This document shows positions 8,422 to 17,333 of a stretch of DNA of 64,000 nucleotides, one piece after another. Under the pieces are notes generated by a model that was not told the DNA's origin, searched no databases, and saw only the letters and a program-made list of their open reading frames with translations. A program made the position numbers and the translations under genes. The number at the start of each line of letters is the position of its first letter. Position 1 is the first letter of the stretch. Source of the DNA: Candidatus Scybalocola faecipullorum (lineage in GTDB: Bacteria > Bacillota > Clostridia > Lachnospirales > Lachnospiraceae); NCBI GenBank assembly GCA_018716485.1, contig DVJY01000066.1:1-64000 (forward strand), written 5' to 3'.

Positions 8422-8849
8422 ATTCACTGGTCGGACATTTTTATGAGACATTTGATATAAAACCTCAGGATGTCCGGAATTATTCGCCGCTGACACTGGC
8501 CTATATCGGTGATGCAGTCTATGAAATTATTATTAGAACAATGATTATAGAAAAGGGCAATGCGCCGGTAAATAAGCTGCATAAGCGGTGCGCGTCGCTT
8601 GTCAAGGCATCGGCGCAGGCGGCGCTTGTCCTTAAAATTGAACCGCTGCTGACAGAAGACGAAATGCATATATTTAAGCGAGGAAGAAATGCCAAATCTT
8701 ATACGACGGCCAAAAATGCGTCGATGATCGATTATCGGATGGCGACAGGGTTTGAAGCGTTGGTCGGCTATCTTTATCTTAATGGAAAATTTGAACGTTT
8801 GTTTGAATTGATTAAAGAAGGATTGGAACAACAGGAGAGGAAAAAATGA
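8406..8849 (+). CDS. mrnC: Mini-ribonuclease 3
   Basis: An RNase III-like nuclease that matures 23S rRNA precursor ends. At 147 residues it has only the RNase III catalytic domain and no dsRNA-binding domain. Visible motifs are [14 protein letters not shown], with the metal-binding Asp, and [16 protein letters not shown], followed by [18 protein letters not shown] 8406 overlaps the end of cysS by 16 bases, and the stop overlaps rlmB by 4 bases (ATGA), so translation is coupled through all three genes. Confidence 0.95.
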   Translation: MEKSVDSLVGHFYETFDIKPQDVRNYSPLTLAYIGDAVYEIIIRTMIIEKGNAPVNKLHKRCASLVKASAQAALVLKIEPLLTEDEMHIFKRGRNAKSYTTAKNASMIDYRMATGFEALVGYLYLNGKFERLFELIKEGLEQQERKK

Positions 8850-9637
8850 ATGAGATGAATAAAGAGCAGACAGAAAATATACAGCCGGGCAGTTTCGAGG
8901 AATCTAAAGTTGAAGGGCGCAATCCGGTTTTGGAAGCCTTTCGCTCCGGGCGGACAGTAGATAAGCTTTATGTCTTAGATGGATGTCAGGACGGGCCGGT
9001 GCGTACGATTATCCGGGAAGCGAAAAAACATGACACGAAAATACAGTTCGTGGCCAAAGAGCGCCTTGACCAGCTTTCTGAAACAAAGCACCATCAAGGT
9101 GTCATTGCCGTATGTGCAGCCTATCATTATGCGCAGGTGGAAGACATTTTGGAAAATGCCCGCAAAAAGGGCGAGGCACCGTTTATTTTTATTCTCGACG
9201 GTATCTCGGATCCGCACAATCTTGGTGCGATTATACGTACAGCAAATCAGGCAGGAGCTCACGGCGTGATCATTCCGAAAAACAGGGCGGTCGGTCTGAC
9301 GCCAACAGTAGCCAAAACTTCAGCAGGCGCGTTAAATTATACACCGGTAGCAAAAGTAACCAACATCGGCAAGACCATTGACGAACTGAAAAAAGAAGGC
9401 ATCTGGTTCGTATGCGCTGATATGGGCGGTGAGACTATGTATAGACTGAATCTGACAGGCCCTATCGGCCTTGTCCTTGGCAGTGAAGGTGAAGGGGTCA
9501 GCCGTCTTGTGCGTGAAAAATGTGATTTTACAGCATCAATTCCCATGTTTGGTGATATTGACTCTTTAAATGCGTCGGTGGCCGCAGGTGTGCTTGCCTA
9601 CGAAATTGTCAGACAGAGGATTGGCGGCAGATATTAA
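8846..9637 (+). CDS. rlmB: 23S rRNA (guanosine-2'-O-)-methyltransferase, TrmH/SpoU family
   Basis: A SAM-dependent ribose methyltransferase with the SpoU trefoil-knot fold. An N-terminal substrate-binding domain (GRNPVLEAF at residues about 26-34) precedes the catalytic domain. Motif 1 is DPHNLGAIIRTANQAGAHG, motif 2 LVLGSEGEGVSRLV and motif 3 PMFGDIDSLNASVAAGVL. The 263-residue length is normal. The RNA target is inferred from family and from the conserved cysS-mrnC-rlmB order; members of this family outside E. coli may modify other positions. Confidence 0.92.
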   Translation: MNEMNKEQTENIQPGSFEESKVEGRNPVLEAFRSGRTVDKLYVLDGCQDGPVRTIIREAKKHDTKIQFVAKERLDQLSETKHHQGVIAVCAAYHYAQVEDILENARKKGEAPFIFILDGISDPHNLGAIIRTANQAGAHGVIIPKNRAVGLTPTVAKTSAGALNYTPVAKVTNIGKTIDELKKEGIWFVCADMGGETMYRLNLTGPIGLVLGSEGEGVSRLVREKCDFTASIPMFGDIDSLNASVAAGVLAYEIVRQRIGGRY

Positions 9638-9661
9638 AAAGCGTTGGAAAGGGAGCAGTGA

Positions 9662-10267
9662 ATGAATCAGCAGTTATTTGATTCGATGACAGATGAGGAA
9701 ATTGTCAGGTATATCCGTCAGGGCCACAAAGAAGGTATGGAATATTTGCTGGACAAGTATAAAGAACTTGTCAGAAACCGGGCGCGGTCGCTTTACTTAA
9801 TGGGCGGGGAGCGTGAAGATCTTATTCAGGAAGGTATGATCGGTCTGTTCAAAGCTATTCAGGGCTTTGATGAAACAAAGGACGCTTCGTTTCAAAGCTT
9901 TGCGGATCTTTGCGTGAGTAGACAGATGTACACCGCGGTAAAAGCGGCCCAGCGTAAAAAACATAGTCCGCTCAATTCCTATATTTCTCTGGACAGCGTC
10001 ACTCAGGATGAGGACGGCTCAGTCAGGACCAACGACGCGCTTGCCACAGACAGCGGGCCGGAGCAAATGTTTATTGACAGGGAAAATGTCAGCCAGATGA
10101 GAAAAAAGATTGCAGAGTGTTTAAGCCCTTTTGAATATCAGGTCATGAATTATTATCTGGACGGCATTGGCTATGTCAAGATTGCCCGGATGCTTGGTAA
10201 AAGTGAAAAATCTGTGGACAACGCACTGCAGAGAATTAAAGCAAAAATTAAAAAAATATTAAATTAA
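9662..10267 (+). CDS. sigH: RNA polymerase sporulation sigma factor SigH
   Basis: A sigma-70 family factor of the SigH/Spo0H type that drives the transition to sporulation. It has 201 residues. Region 2 contains EDLIQEGMIGLFKAIQGFD and QSFADLCVSRQMYTAVK. Region 4 contains LSPFEYQVMNYYLDGIGYVKIARMLGKS and a helix-turn-helix ending in DNALQRIKAKI. GGGAGCAG precedes ATG 9662. Its position directly after rlmB is the conserved Firmicute order, which strengthens the SigH assignment over other alternative sigmas. Confidence 0.94.
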   Translation: MNQQLFDSMTDEEIVRYIRQGHKEGMEYLLDKYKELVRNRARSLYLMGGEREDLIQEGMIGLFKAIQGFDETKDASFQSFADLCVSRQMYTAVKAAQRKKHSPLNSYISLDSVTQDEDGSVRTNDALATDSGPEQMFIDRENVSQMRKKIAECLSPFEYQVMNYYLDGIGYVKIARMLGKSEKSVDNALQRIKAKIKKILN

Positions 10268-10282
10268 CCGGAGGTAAAAAAC

Positions 10283-11170
10283 ATGCTTATCAGTTTGATC
10301 AGAGGCTTTTGTATGGCGCTGGCAGACAGTGTGCCCGGCGTATCGGGAGGAACAGTCGCTTTTTTACTTGGCTTCTATGATAAATTTATCCAGTCACTGA
10401 ATGACATTTTTTTGGGAAAAAAACAGGAGCGTATCGAAGCTTTTAAGTTTCTTGCAAAGCTGCTTGTCGGATGGCTGATCGGTTTTTGCAGTGCAGTGCT
10501 CGTACTTACAAGTGTATTTGAAAGTCACATTTATGCGATCAGTTCCCTGTTTTTAGGATTTATTATTTTTGCGATACCATATGTGATTGCGGAAGAAAAA
10601 GAAACAATCAAAGGTCATTGGTGGCATTTGATTTTTGCCGTAATCGGTATTGCAGTCGTCGTTGTCATCAGTTTGTTGAATCCGGCAACAGGCAGCGGTC
10701 TTAAAATCGATGTGGGCAGCCTGAATCCGGGATTGATCATTTATGTTTTTGTTGCTGCAGCTATTGCGATTACAGCGATGATTCTTCCGGGAATTTCAGG
10801 TTCCACACTGCTGCTCATTTTCGGATTATATGTGCCGATTATTTCTGCCATAAAAGAAGTGCTTCATTTTAATTTTGAGTATGTACCTATATTGATTGTC
10901 TTTGCGATTGGTATGGCTGTCGGTATTTTATCAATGATCCGTCTGCTGCGCATGGCATTGAAAAAATTCAGGTCTCAGACAATTTATTTAATCATTGGCC
11001 TGATGATTGGTTCTTTATATGCGATTGTTCAGGGGCCGACGACCCTCGACAATCCTCAGCCGCCAATGACAGTCTCCACATTCAGCATTTTGTTTTTTAT
11101 TATCGGGGGCATTATTATTGTTGGCTTACAGATGTTGAGAAAAGTTATTGAAAAAAATGATAATATGTAA
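10283..11170 (+). CDS. DUF368 membrane protein, candidate undecaprenyl-phosphate translocase (PopT type)
   Basis: A 295-residue polytopic membrane protein with about 8-9 hydrophobic segments. It has the two pseudo-symmetric DUF368 signatures: DSVPGVSGGTVAFLLGFYD near residue 14 and ILPGISGSTLLLIFGLY near 168. DUF368 and DedA families were reported to recycle undecaprenyl phosphate across the membrane, which fits a cell-envelope role. CGGAGG lies 10 bases upstream of ATG. It follows sigH by 15 bases and may be read from the same transcript. Function here is inferred from family. Confidence 0.85.
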   Translation: MLISLIRGFCMALADSVPGVSGGTVAFLLGFYDKFIQSLNDIFLGKKQERIEAFKFLAKLLVGWLIGFCSAVLVLTSVFESHIYAISSLFLGFIIFAIPYVIAEEKETIKGHWWHLIFAVIGIAVVVVISLLNPATGSGLKIDVGSLNPGLIIYVFVAAAIAITAMILPGISGSTLLLIFGLYVPIISAIKEVLHFNFEYVPILIVFAIGMAVGILSMIRLLRMALKKFRSQTIYLIIGLMIGSLYAIVQGPTTLDNPQPPMTVSTFSILFFIIGGIIIVGLQMLRKVIEKNDNM

Positions 11171-11268
11171 CGCTTGTTACGGAATATAAGGAGAAATTAT
11201 GTCATAGTAAATTCAGACAGAGGCTATGCCGATGCCTGAAAATATAGATAAACAGGAGGAGAGTATAA

Positions 11269-11646
11269 ATGGAAGCAAAATTTTATATCTGTAATCATTG
11301 TGGAAATATTGTAGCATATGTAGAAAATAAAGGTGTGCCGGTGATGTGCTGCGGCGAAAAGATGCAGGAACTTGTGCCGGGAACAGTTGATGCGGCAGTT
11401 GAAAAACATGTGCCTGCCGTAACAAAAGAAGGCAATACTGTCAAAGTTCAGGTCGGTTCGGTAGAACATCCGATGCTGCCGGAACACTATATTTCATTTA
11501 TTTGGGTACAGACAACTTCAGGAAATCAGATGAAGTCGTTAAAACCGGGCGATAAGCCGGAAGCGGTATTTGTGCTTGCGGACGGCGAAGAAGTGGTCGG
11601 CGTTTACGCATACTGCAATCTTCATGGCCTTTGGAAAGCGGAATAA
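11269..11646 (+). CDS. Desulfoferrodoxin (superoxide reductase)
   Basis: Reduces superoxide to hydrogen peroxide in anaerobes without producing oxygen. The 125 residues contain two parts. An N-terminal desulforedoxin-like iron site has CNHC (C9, C12 region) and CC near residues 28-29. The C-terminal catalytic iron centre has its ligands in KHVPAV, HPMLPEHY and CNLHGLW. AGGAGGAG precedes ATG 11269. It is followed by an M29 aminopeptidase with only a 2-base gap from the stop to the chosen start. Confidence 0.95.
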   Translation: MEAKFYICNHCGNIVAYVENKGVPVMCCGEKMQELVPGTVDAAVEKHVPAVTKEGNTVKVQVGSVEHPMLPEHYISFIWVQTTSGNQMKSLKPGDKPEAVFVLADGEEVVGVYAYCNLHGLWKAE

Positions 11647-11648
11647 AG

Positions 11649-12890
11649 ATGACATGTTTTGAAGAAAAATTAAGAACGTATGCATCTTTGATTGTCCGTT
11701 TTGGTGTCAATATCCAGAAAGGGCAGGAGATGGTGCTTCGGTGCCCTGCCGAGGCATATCAGTTTGGAAGGATGCTCACTGAAGAAGCATATAAGGCCGG
11801 CGCAAAAGAAGTCATTGTCCAGTGGCGTGACAGTGTGGAGCGCCGTCTGTGGTATGATCACGCGCCGATGGAAGTCATGGAAAATTTTCCGGAATGGAAA
11901 GCGGCTTCTTTAAACAACTATGCTCAAAGCGGCGCGGCCTTTGTGACAGTCGTCAGTGACGATCCGGAGATATTTAAAGGTGTTGATGACGCTAAGATGC
12001 GCGCGGCTTCCAAAGCTTCAAACGAGGCCTGCAAATACTTTTACAAACGTATGATGGCCAGCGAAATCCAATGGAATGTCGCTGCAGTTTCCAATGAAGC
12101 GTGGGCGCTTAAAGTTTTTCCGGAACTTGACGCGGTGCAGGCAGTGGAAAAACTTTGGGATGCGATTTTTAGGGCGGTACATATTACTGATGACACGGAT
12201 GCAGTCAAAGCGTGGGAACAGCTTGATGAAACTTTATCTCACAGGTGTCATGTTCTGAATCAGTATGCATTTGACAGACTGATTTATAAGAACAGCCTTG
12301 GCACTGACTTTACAGTCGGTCTTGTGCAGAACCATATATGGGAAGGCGGTTCGGAATTTTCAGGCAGCGGCGTAAGATTTTTTGCCAATATGCCGACAGA
12401 GGAAATTTTTACAATGCCGGACTGCCGGCGGGCCGAGGGCACATTAAAGGCGTCGATGCCGCTGTGCTATGACGGCACGCTGATCCATGATTTTTCAATC
12501 ACCTTTCATGAAGGAAAAGTGACGGAATTTTCGGCTGCGGAAGGACAGGAAGTGCTGCAGCGGATTATTGAGACAGATGAAGGAGCCGGACGTCTTGGTG
12601 AAGTGGCGCTTGTGCCATATCATTCGCCGATTTCACAGATGGGGCTGCTGTTTTACGAAACATTGTTTGATGAGAATGCGTCCTGTCATTTCGCGCTTGG
12701 CGCCAGTTATCCGACGACTGTAAAGGATGGCGCCTCCATGAACAGTGAGCAGCTGACGCAGATCGGCGGCAACGATTCTGCGGCACATGTGGATTTCATG
12801 GTCGGAACGCAGGACTTGGAGATTACAGGCATTACAAAAGACGGTAAGGAAGTCGCTGTTTTCAAAAACGGTGACTGGTGTCTTGATTGA
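11649..12890 (+). CDS. Aminopeptidase, M29 family (AmpS/PepS type)
   Basis: A metal-dependent cytoplasmic aminopeptidase of 413 residues, standard for family M29. Diagnostic segments are NMPTEEIFTMPD (metal-binding Glu), the EGAGRLGEVALVP region (second Glu), HFALG and SAAHVDFMVG (His and Asp ligands). I chose ATG 11649 (MTCFEEKLRTYA), which aligns with family N-termini, although an in-frame TTG at 11631 exists; neither has a strong ribosome binding site. Probably translated from the desulfoferrodoxin transcript. A strong terminator follows. Confidence 0.9.
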   Translation: MTCFEEKLRTYASLIVRFGVNIQKGQEMVLRCPAEAYQFGRMLTEEAYKAGAKEVIVQWRDSVERRLWYDHAPMEVMENFPEWKAASLNNYAQSGAAFVTVVSDDPEIFKGVDDAKMRAASKASNEACKYFYKRMMASEIQWNVAAVSNEAWALKVFPELDAVQAVEKLWDAIFRAVHITDDTDAVKAWEQLDETLSHRCHVLNQYAFDRLIYKNSLGTDFTVGLVQNHIWEGGSEFSGSGVRFFANMPTEEIFTMPDCRRAEGTLKASMPLCYDGTLIHDFSITFHEGKVTEFSAAEGQEVLQRIIETDEGAGRLGEVALVPYHSPISQMGLLFYETLFDENASCHFALGASYPTTVKDGASMNSEQLTQIGGNDSAAHVDFMVGTQDLEITGITKDGKEVAVFKNGDWCLD

Positions 12891-12911
12891 CAGATATATG
12901 AAGATTATCGA

Positions 12912-12958
12912 AAAAGATGATAGCATTAAGCATATCGCCTGATGCTGTCATCTTTTTT
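12912..12958 (+). terminator. Rho-independent terminator after the aminopeptidase
   Basis: AAAGATGATAGCAT (12913-12926) pairs with ATGCTGTCATCTTT (12942-12955) with one G-T pair, followed by a run of T. Confidence 0.85.
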
Positions 12959-13077
12959 GTTTTGTACATTTTAGACAAATATTATCGTGATATTGCCCAT
13001 TGATTTTCTTTTCGGAAAAATATATTATAAAAAAGGAAAAAATGTTTTCCAAAAGAAAATATAAAAGGGGGATTTTT

Positions 13078-15186
13078 ATGAAACAAAAGACAAAAAGAGT
13101 TTCACTCATTTTCCTTGCCGTGGCGCTCGTGCTTATTTTAGCGGGCAGTTTTTTGGCAAGCATGTTCAACACGTCTTTCTTCAGTGTGAAAGTCAGTGAA
13201 ATTGAGTTTGAAACAGAGCGGGGAACACTGGCAGGACTTTTATACATGCCTGACGGTGCCGGCGCAGATGATCCGCGTCCGGTGATTGTGACGACACACG
13301 GATATTTAAACAGCAAGGAGATGCAGGATGCACCGGCTGTTGAAATGTCAAGAAGGGGATATATTGTCCTTGCACTGGACATGTATGATCACGGCGATTC
13401 CAGATGGGCGGCAGACATCCCGACAGGAAGCCAGTTTAGCACGTTCTGGATTTATTCGCAGTATGATGCGGCTGCCTACATGGCACAGCAGCCGTATACA
13501 AAAAAAGACGAGAACGGCAATGCTTATCTTGCAGTCAGTGGTCATTCCATGGGAGGATTTTCAACATTAGTAGCAATGTACATGGATGAAATGACAGCGC
13601 TTCAGACAGGAACACGCTCAATCTATGCAGGCATTTCAGTAGGCGCGGATTATTCCTATACCGCAGCGATCGCGCCGGAAGAGGATTTTATCGCGGCGTT
13701 CGGCGACAGAACCGTCGGTATGATCGCAGGCCACTACGATGAATTTTTCTTTAACAAATCTGATGAAGAAAAGACAGAGGAAGAAAAGAAAGTCCAGGGC
13801 ACAGTGACTTATAAAGATTTTGCCGCAACAAATTCGGGAAAAATGTTTCTTGGTGTAGCAGATCAGGAAGAAGCGGCACAGGCCGGACAGTTCTATACAG
13901 TTGAATCCGGAGAAGTGCTTTCCGAAGAAGGCGATGTGCTCCGTGAGTCACAGACCGGACAGCATGTGATTTACACACCGAACCAGACACATCCGTGGAA
14001 CCATTTTTCAAAAACAGCAACAGCGGATCTGATCAATTTTTACACAACGGCATTCGACGGAGTAACATCACAGAGTCAGACAAACTGGAATTTACCGGCA
14101 GACAATCAAATTTGGTATTTCAAGGAAATGTTCAACTGTGTGGCATTGATTGGTTTCTTCCTGTTATTTGTGCCATTGATTTCTCTGCTTTTGGAAGTAC
14201 CGTTCCTGAAATCATCAATTACTGAAAAAGTTGCGCCGGTAGCTGCACCGACCACCGGTATTCAAAAAACAGCATTTTGGATATGTATTGCTGCAAGTAT
14301 TTTATATCCGGCTGTGTTCTTTACAACATTGATGGATAAGCAGACGGCCGGTCTGAATGTTTTGACCGTACTTTCAGTTCTGGCACTGGTCGGCGGCGTA
14401 ATCATCGCAGTCGTCAGCTTCCGTTCAGGGAAAAAGAGTCAGGGCATTGCGGGAACGGCGGCAGCAGTCGCTGCAGCGGCTTCGATTTTTCTGTTTAAAC
14501 TGGCACCGCACATATTGGCGCTTGGACCGATTTTTTCAGAACCGACGACCAATCAGATCGCATACTGGGCTGTCAGCTGCGGCATGATCGCTTTAGTGAT
14601 TCTTCTGATGTTCTTTGCCCTTTCAAAAAAGGCCGCGGGAACAAAGTCCGCCGATTATGGTGTACGACTGAATATTAAAGCCATCGCAGCAAGTTTTGTC
14701 ACAGCACTTTGCGCAGTAGTGATCGGCTATATCATTTTGTTTGTGATCGAGGCAATTTTTGGCACAGATTTCAGAATATGGACATTGGCAGTGCGCACAT
14801 TTAAACCTGAATTTATCGCTGCGGCACTGCGGTATATGCCATTCTTCTTTATTTATTATCTGATTAATACAGCAGCGATCAATGCCAACACAAGAAATAG
14901 AAAGTGCGGATATCTTATAGCGATTCTGCTGAACACGGGCGGCTTGATCTTATGGCTGCTTCTGCAGTACGGACTTGATTTTGCACGAGGCGTTGCACTG
15001 TATCCGAATCAGGCATTAAACGGTATTTTACTGTTTGCGACAGTGCCGTGTCTTGGTGTGGCCGCAGTTTACGCAAAAAAACTGTTTGAAAAAACCAACA
15101 ATGTATGGCTGGCAGCATTTGTCAATACAATGCTGTTTACGATGATTACTGTTGCCAATACAGCATTGTTCTGGAATATGGTCTGA
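13078..15186 (+). CDS. Membrane-anchored alpha/beta hydrolase with C-terminal multi-pass domain
   Basis: A 702-residue protein starting at ATG 13078, where GGGGG lies just upstream. The ORF could extend to 13000, but that region has no ribosome binding site. It has an N-terminal membrane anchor (residues about 8-28) and then an extracellular alpha/beta hydrolase domain. THGYLNSKEM is the oxyanion-loop HG region, GHSMGG near 154 the serine nucleophile elbow, and YTPNQTHPWNH carries the likely catalytic histidine. Eight or nine membrane spans follow from about residue 350. The substrate is unknown. A MarR regulator with its own promoter follows. Confidence 0.82.
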   Translation: MKQKTKRVSLIFLAVALVLILAGSFLASMFNTSFFSVKVSEIEFETERGTLAGLLYMPDGAGADDPRPVIVTTHGYLNSKEMQDAPAVEMSRRGYIVLALDMYDHGDSRWAADIPTGSQFSTFWIYSQYDAAAYMAQQPYTKKDENGNAYLAVSGHSMGGFSTLVAMYMDEMTALQTGTRSIYAGISVGADYSYTAAIAPEEDFIAAFGDRTVGMIAGHYDEFFFNKSDEEKTEEEKKVQGTVTYKDFAATNSGKMFLGVADQEEAAQAGQFYTVESGEVLSEEGDVLRESQTGQHVIYTPNQTHPWNHFSKTATADLINFYTTAFDGVTSQSQTNWNLPADNQIWYFKEMFNCVALIGFFLLFVPLISLLLEVPFLKSSITEKVAPVAAPTTGIQKTAFWICIAASILYPAVFFTTLMDKQTAGLNVLTVLSVLALVGGVIIAVVSFRSGKKSQGIAGTAAAVAAAASIFLFKLAPHILALGPIFSEPTTNQIAYWAVSCGMIALVILLMFFALSKKAAGTKSADYGVRLNIKAIAASFVTALCAVVIGYIILFVIEAIFGTDFRIWTLAVRTFKPEFIAAALRYMPFFFIYYLINTAAINANTRNRKCGYLIAILLNTGGLILWLLLQYGLDFARGVALYPNQALNGILLFATVPCLGVAAVYAKKLFEKTNNVWLAAFVNTMLFTMITVANTALFWNMV

Positions 15187-15241
15187 TTACGGCAAAGGGA
15201 CATATTGTAAAAAATTCTCTGTCCAAAGTTCCGGGAATTAC

Positions 15242-15270
15242 TTGAGAACCTTTGATTTTACTGTTATACT
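15242..15270 (+). promoter_or_regulatory. Promoter of the MarR regulator gene
   Basis: TTGAGA at 15242-15247, a 17-base spacer, TATACT at 15265-15270. Confidence 0.7.
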
Positions 15271-15309
15271 TGTGCTATCGGGTATGTGTAAAAAGCAGAG
15301 GTGATGTTA

Positions 15310-15840
15310 ATGAAACTGGAATGGATGGGTGAATACAGGGAGTTTGTGGAGCAGCTGATTAAGTACTGCAACTATTATGCTGCCTCATATAAGAAGGAAC
15401 GCTGCTACGGTACGGAAATTCCTATATCTTTTGCCCAGATCCAGATTGTGGAATATTTATTGGAAAATGAAGAACTGCACCAAAATATGAGTGAAATCGC
15501 ATTAAGGCTCGGCATATCCAACAGTCAGTTTTCAAAGCTGACGGATAAATTGGTGGCAAAGGGATTGCTGGAGCGTTTTCGCACATTGGACAATAAAAAG
15601 GATGTTATTGTACAGGTCACAGATTATGGCAAAAAGATATATGATCAGTATGCAAAGGTGATTTATAAGTATCATTTCAGCAAGATGTTCCAAGCAGGCG
15701 AGGCGCTGCCGAAGGAATATCTCCCGGTAGTTGCCGCGATGCTTGGAACTGGCTGTGCTTCTGAGAAAAAGAGTAAGAAAAAGAAAGAAGTGCTGATTCC
15801 TATTTCTAAAAAACGAACAGATGCGAAGACACAGGAATGA
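15310..15840 (+). CDS. MarR-family transcriptional regulator
   Basis: A 176-residue winged-helix DNA-binding protein. The helix-turn-helix is MSEIALRLGISNSQFSKLTDKLVAKGLLERF, with the wing in RFRTLDNKKDVIVQVTDYGKKIYDQY. The last 30 residues are Lys-rich and unusual for the family. ATG 15310 was chosen because AGAGGTG lies 6 bases upstream; GTG 15301 and ATG 15304 overlap that site. It has its own promoter and may control itself and the neighbouring hydrolase (inference). The ligand is unknown. Confidence 0.88.
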   Translation: MKLEWMGEYREFVEQLIKYCNYYAASYKKERCYGTEIPISFAQIQIVEYLLENEELHQNMSEIALRLGISNSQFSKLTDKLVAKGLLERFRTLDNKKDVIVQVTDYGKKIYDQYAKVIYKYHFSKMFQAGEALPKEYLPVVAAMLGTGCASEKKSKKKKEVLIPISKKRTDAKTQE

Positions 15841-15874
15841 TGTTTATACAGGCTGACAGCCGGGAACTGCGCCA

Positions 15875-15918
15875 ACCGGAAAGAATCATCTTATGCCGGT
15901 TGGCTGCAGGTCATTTTT
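15875..15918 (+). terminator. Probable terminator after the MarR gene
   Basis: CCAACCGG pairs with CCGGTTGG across a 16-base loop; a short T-rich stretch (TTTTTG) follows 8 bases later, so efficiency is doubtful. Confidence 0.45.
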
Positions 15919-15941
15919 GTAACTAATATACAAAAAACAGG

Positions 15942-15970
15942 TTGACAAACCGAAAGGGCTATAGTATATT
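15942..15970 (+). promoter_or_regulatory. Promoter of tRNA-Thr
   Basis: TTGACA at 15942-15947, a 17-base spacer, TATATT at 15965-15970, 20 bases before the tRNA. Confidence 0.88.
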
Positions 15971-15989
15971 ATTATCGTTGCGACAGCGT

Positions 15990-16062
15990 GCTGCTATGGC
16001 TCAGTCGGTAGAGCGTCGCCTTGGTAAGGCGGAGGCCACGGGTTCAAGTCCCGTTAGCAGCT
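15990..16062 (+). tRNA. tRNA-Thr (anticodon GGT)
   Basis: A 73-base cloverleaf. The acceptor stem pairs GCTGCTA (15990-15996) with TAGCAGC (16055-16061), with discriminator T at 16062. The anticodon loop is CTTGGTAAG with anticodon GGT, the T loop GGTTCAAGTCC. The 3' CCA is not encoded. It is a single-gene transcript with its own promoter and terminator. Confidence 0.96.
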
Positions 16063-16063
16063 G

Positions 16064-16096
16064 AAAAATCCGGGTTATTTTGCCCGGATTTTTTTT
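16064..16096. terminator. Terminator shared between tRNA-Thr and dedA
   Basis: AAATCCGGG (16066-16074) pairs with CCCGGATTT (16083-16091), with T-rich sequence on the plus strand and A-rich sequence upstream, so it can work in both directions. It overlaps the last codons of the converging dedA gene. Confidence 0.85.
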
Positions 16097-16689
16097 GTGC
16101 ATATATAAAGTATATAAAATGCTGCCGCGGCAATTAAAATCCATTTGATGACGGAACCGTAGGCCGCGATATATTTTGAAACAATGGTCCATGACTGCCC
16201 GGCAAAGCGTCCCAGACTGACGAGAAGAATATTCCAGATAGCAGAACCGGTGACAGTCATTGCCAGAAAAGCGCCCCATGGCATTTTGGACATACCGGCA
16301 GGAATTGATATAAGGCTGCGCACGATAGGAACGCAGCGGCAGAAAAAGACAGTATATTTTCCTTTTTTTCGAAACCAGGTCATTGTGTATTCCACATCAT
16401 CCTGATGAAAATGAAGTATTTTCCCTAATTTACCGTATAAAAATTTTTCCATCCGTTCTTGAGTCAGCAGATATCCAAGCTCATAGAGGACGACAGCGCC
16501 GATGGTAGATCCGGCGGTGGCGCAGGCGATAACACCGGCCGGAGTCAGGCGTGAATAGGTGGTCATAAAACCGCTGAAAGTAAGAATCACTTCTGACGGG
16601 ATCGGCGGAAAGATGTTTTCTACGGCAATCAGCACAGTAATGCCTATGTACCCGTACTGATTTAAAAGAGTAATGAGCGTATCAATCAT
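16075..16689 (-). CDS. DedA-family membrane protein
   Basis: A 204-residue membrane protein of the DedA/SNARE-associated family. The signature ENIFPPIPSEVILTFSGF is near residue 25, and the conserved R-x-x-P region is in FCRCVPIVRSLISIPAGMSKM. ATG 16689 follows AAAGGA; an upstream in-frame start at 16710 has none. Some DedA proteins (UptA) have been reported to transport undecaprenyl phosphate, and the DUF368 gene 5 kb away belongs to the other family with that role. Converges with tRNA-Thr. Confidence 0.9.
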   Translation of the reverse strand: MIDTLITLLNQYGYIGITVLIAVENIFPPIPSEVILTFSGFMTTYSRLTPAGVIACATAGSTIGAVVLYELGYLLTQERMEKFLYGKLGKILHFHQDDVEYTMTWFRKKGKYTVFFCRCVPIVRSLISIPAGMSKMPWGAFLAMTVTGSAIWNILLVSLGRFAGQSWTIVSKYIAAYGSVIKWILIAAAAFYILYICTKKIRAK

Positions 16690-16800
16690 GATAGGTCCTT
16701 TCGCGGGCATACGGTTATTTTAATATACGAAAAAGGTGTTTATAAAATTCCTGAAAGGGTCATATTAATGATGAAAAATCAGAGGAAACGGATGCGGTGA

Positions 16801-17250
16801 ATGATGAAGAAAACAGCACAATATTTGTTTTTATTTGCCCTTGGCGGCGCAGCTTATTACACATTGGAACTGATATTCAGAGGCTTTTCACATCCGACCA
16901 TGTTTTTGCTTGGCGGCCTCTGTTTTCTAATCTGCTGCGGCATACACGCGCTGATCGGGGAAAATACAGGACTTGCGGCTCAGATGCTGCTCTGCGCAAT
17001 CGCTATCACAACAATGGAACTTTTATTCGGATATATTCTTAATCTGAAGCTTGGGATGAATATATGGAGTTATGTAGATTACCGGCTGAATTTTAAAGGA
17101 CAGATATGCCTGCGTTTTTCAATGATCTGGTATCTTCTCGGCGGCGCGGCTATTGTGGTCAATGACTGGGTATGCAGGAGGCTGTACGGCAGAAAATATC
17201 CGCCGTATTCTATCATGGGAAATCGGGAGCAAAGAGTCAAAAACGGCTGA
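16801..17250 (+). CDS. CmpB-like putative ABC transporter permease-type membrane protein
   Basis: A 149-residue protein with four hydrophobic segments. The motif [22 protein letters not shown] matches the conserved 'W-x-Y-x-x-x-x-x-N-x-x-G-x-I-C-L' core of the PF06541 family. No ATPase partner is adjacent, so a transport role is not supported by context. The ribosome binding site is poor: GAGGA lies about 14 bases upstream of ATG 16801. Confidence 0.65.
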   Translation: MMKKTAQYLFLFALGGAAYYTLELIFRGFSHPTMFLLGGLCFLICCGIHALIGENTGLAAQMLLCAIAITTMELLFGYILNLKLGMNIWSYVDYRLNFKGQICLRFSMIWYLLGGAAIVVNDWVCRRLYGRKYPPYSIMGNREQRVKNG

Positions 17251-17273
17251 TCGGAACAAAATCAAAAATCAGG

Positions 17274-17301
17274 TTTACAATTGGAAAAAATATGGTATTA
17301 T
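17274..17301 (+). promoter_or_regulatory. Probable glnS promoter
   Basis: TTTACA at 17274-17279, a 16-base spacer, TATTAT at 17296-17301. Confidence 0.6.
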
Positions 17302-17333
17302 TAATATATTATGATTTCGGGAGGCTTTTTACG

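Noticed and set aside
11171..11268. Tiny ORF ATG-TCA-TAG after GGAGAAATT at 11199-11208
   Set aside because: Only two codons; probably a chance ribosome-binding-like site.
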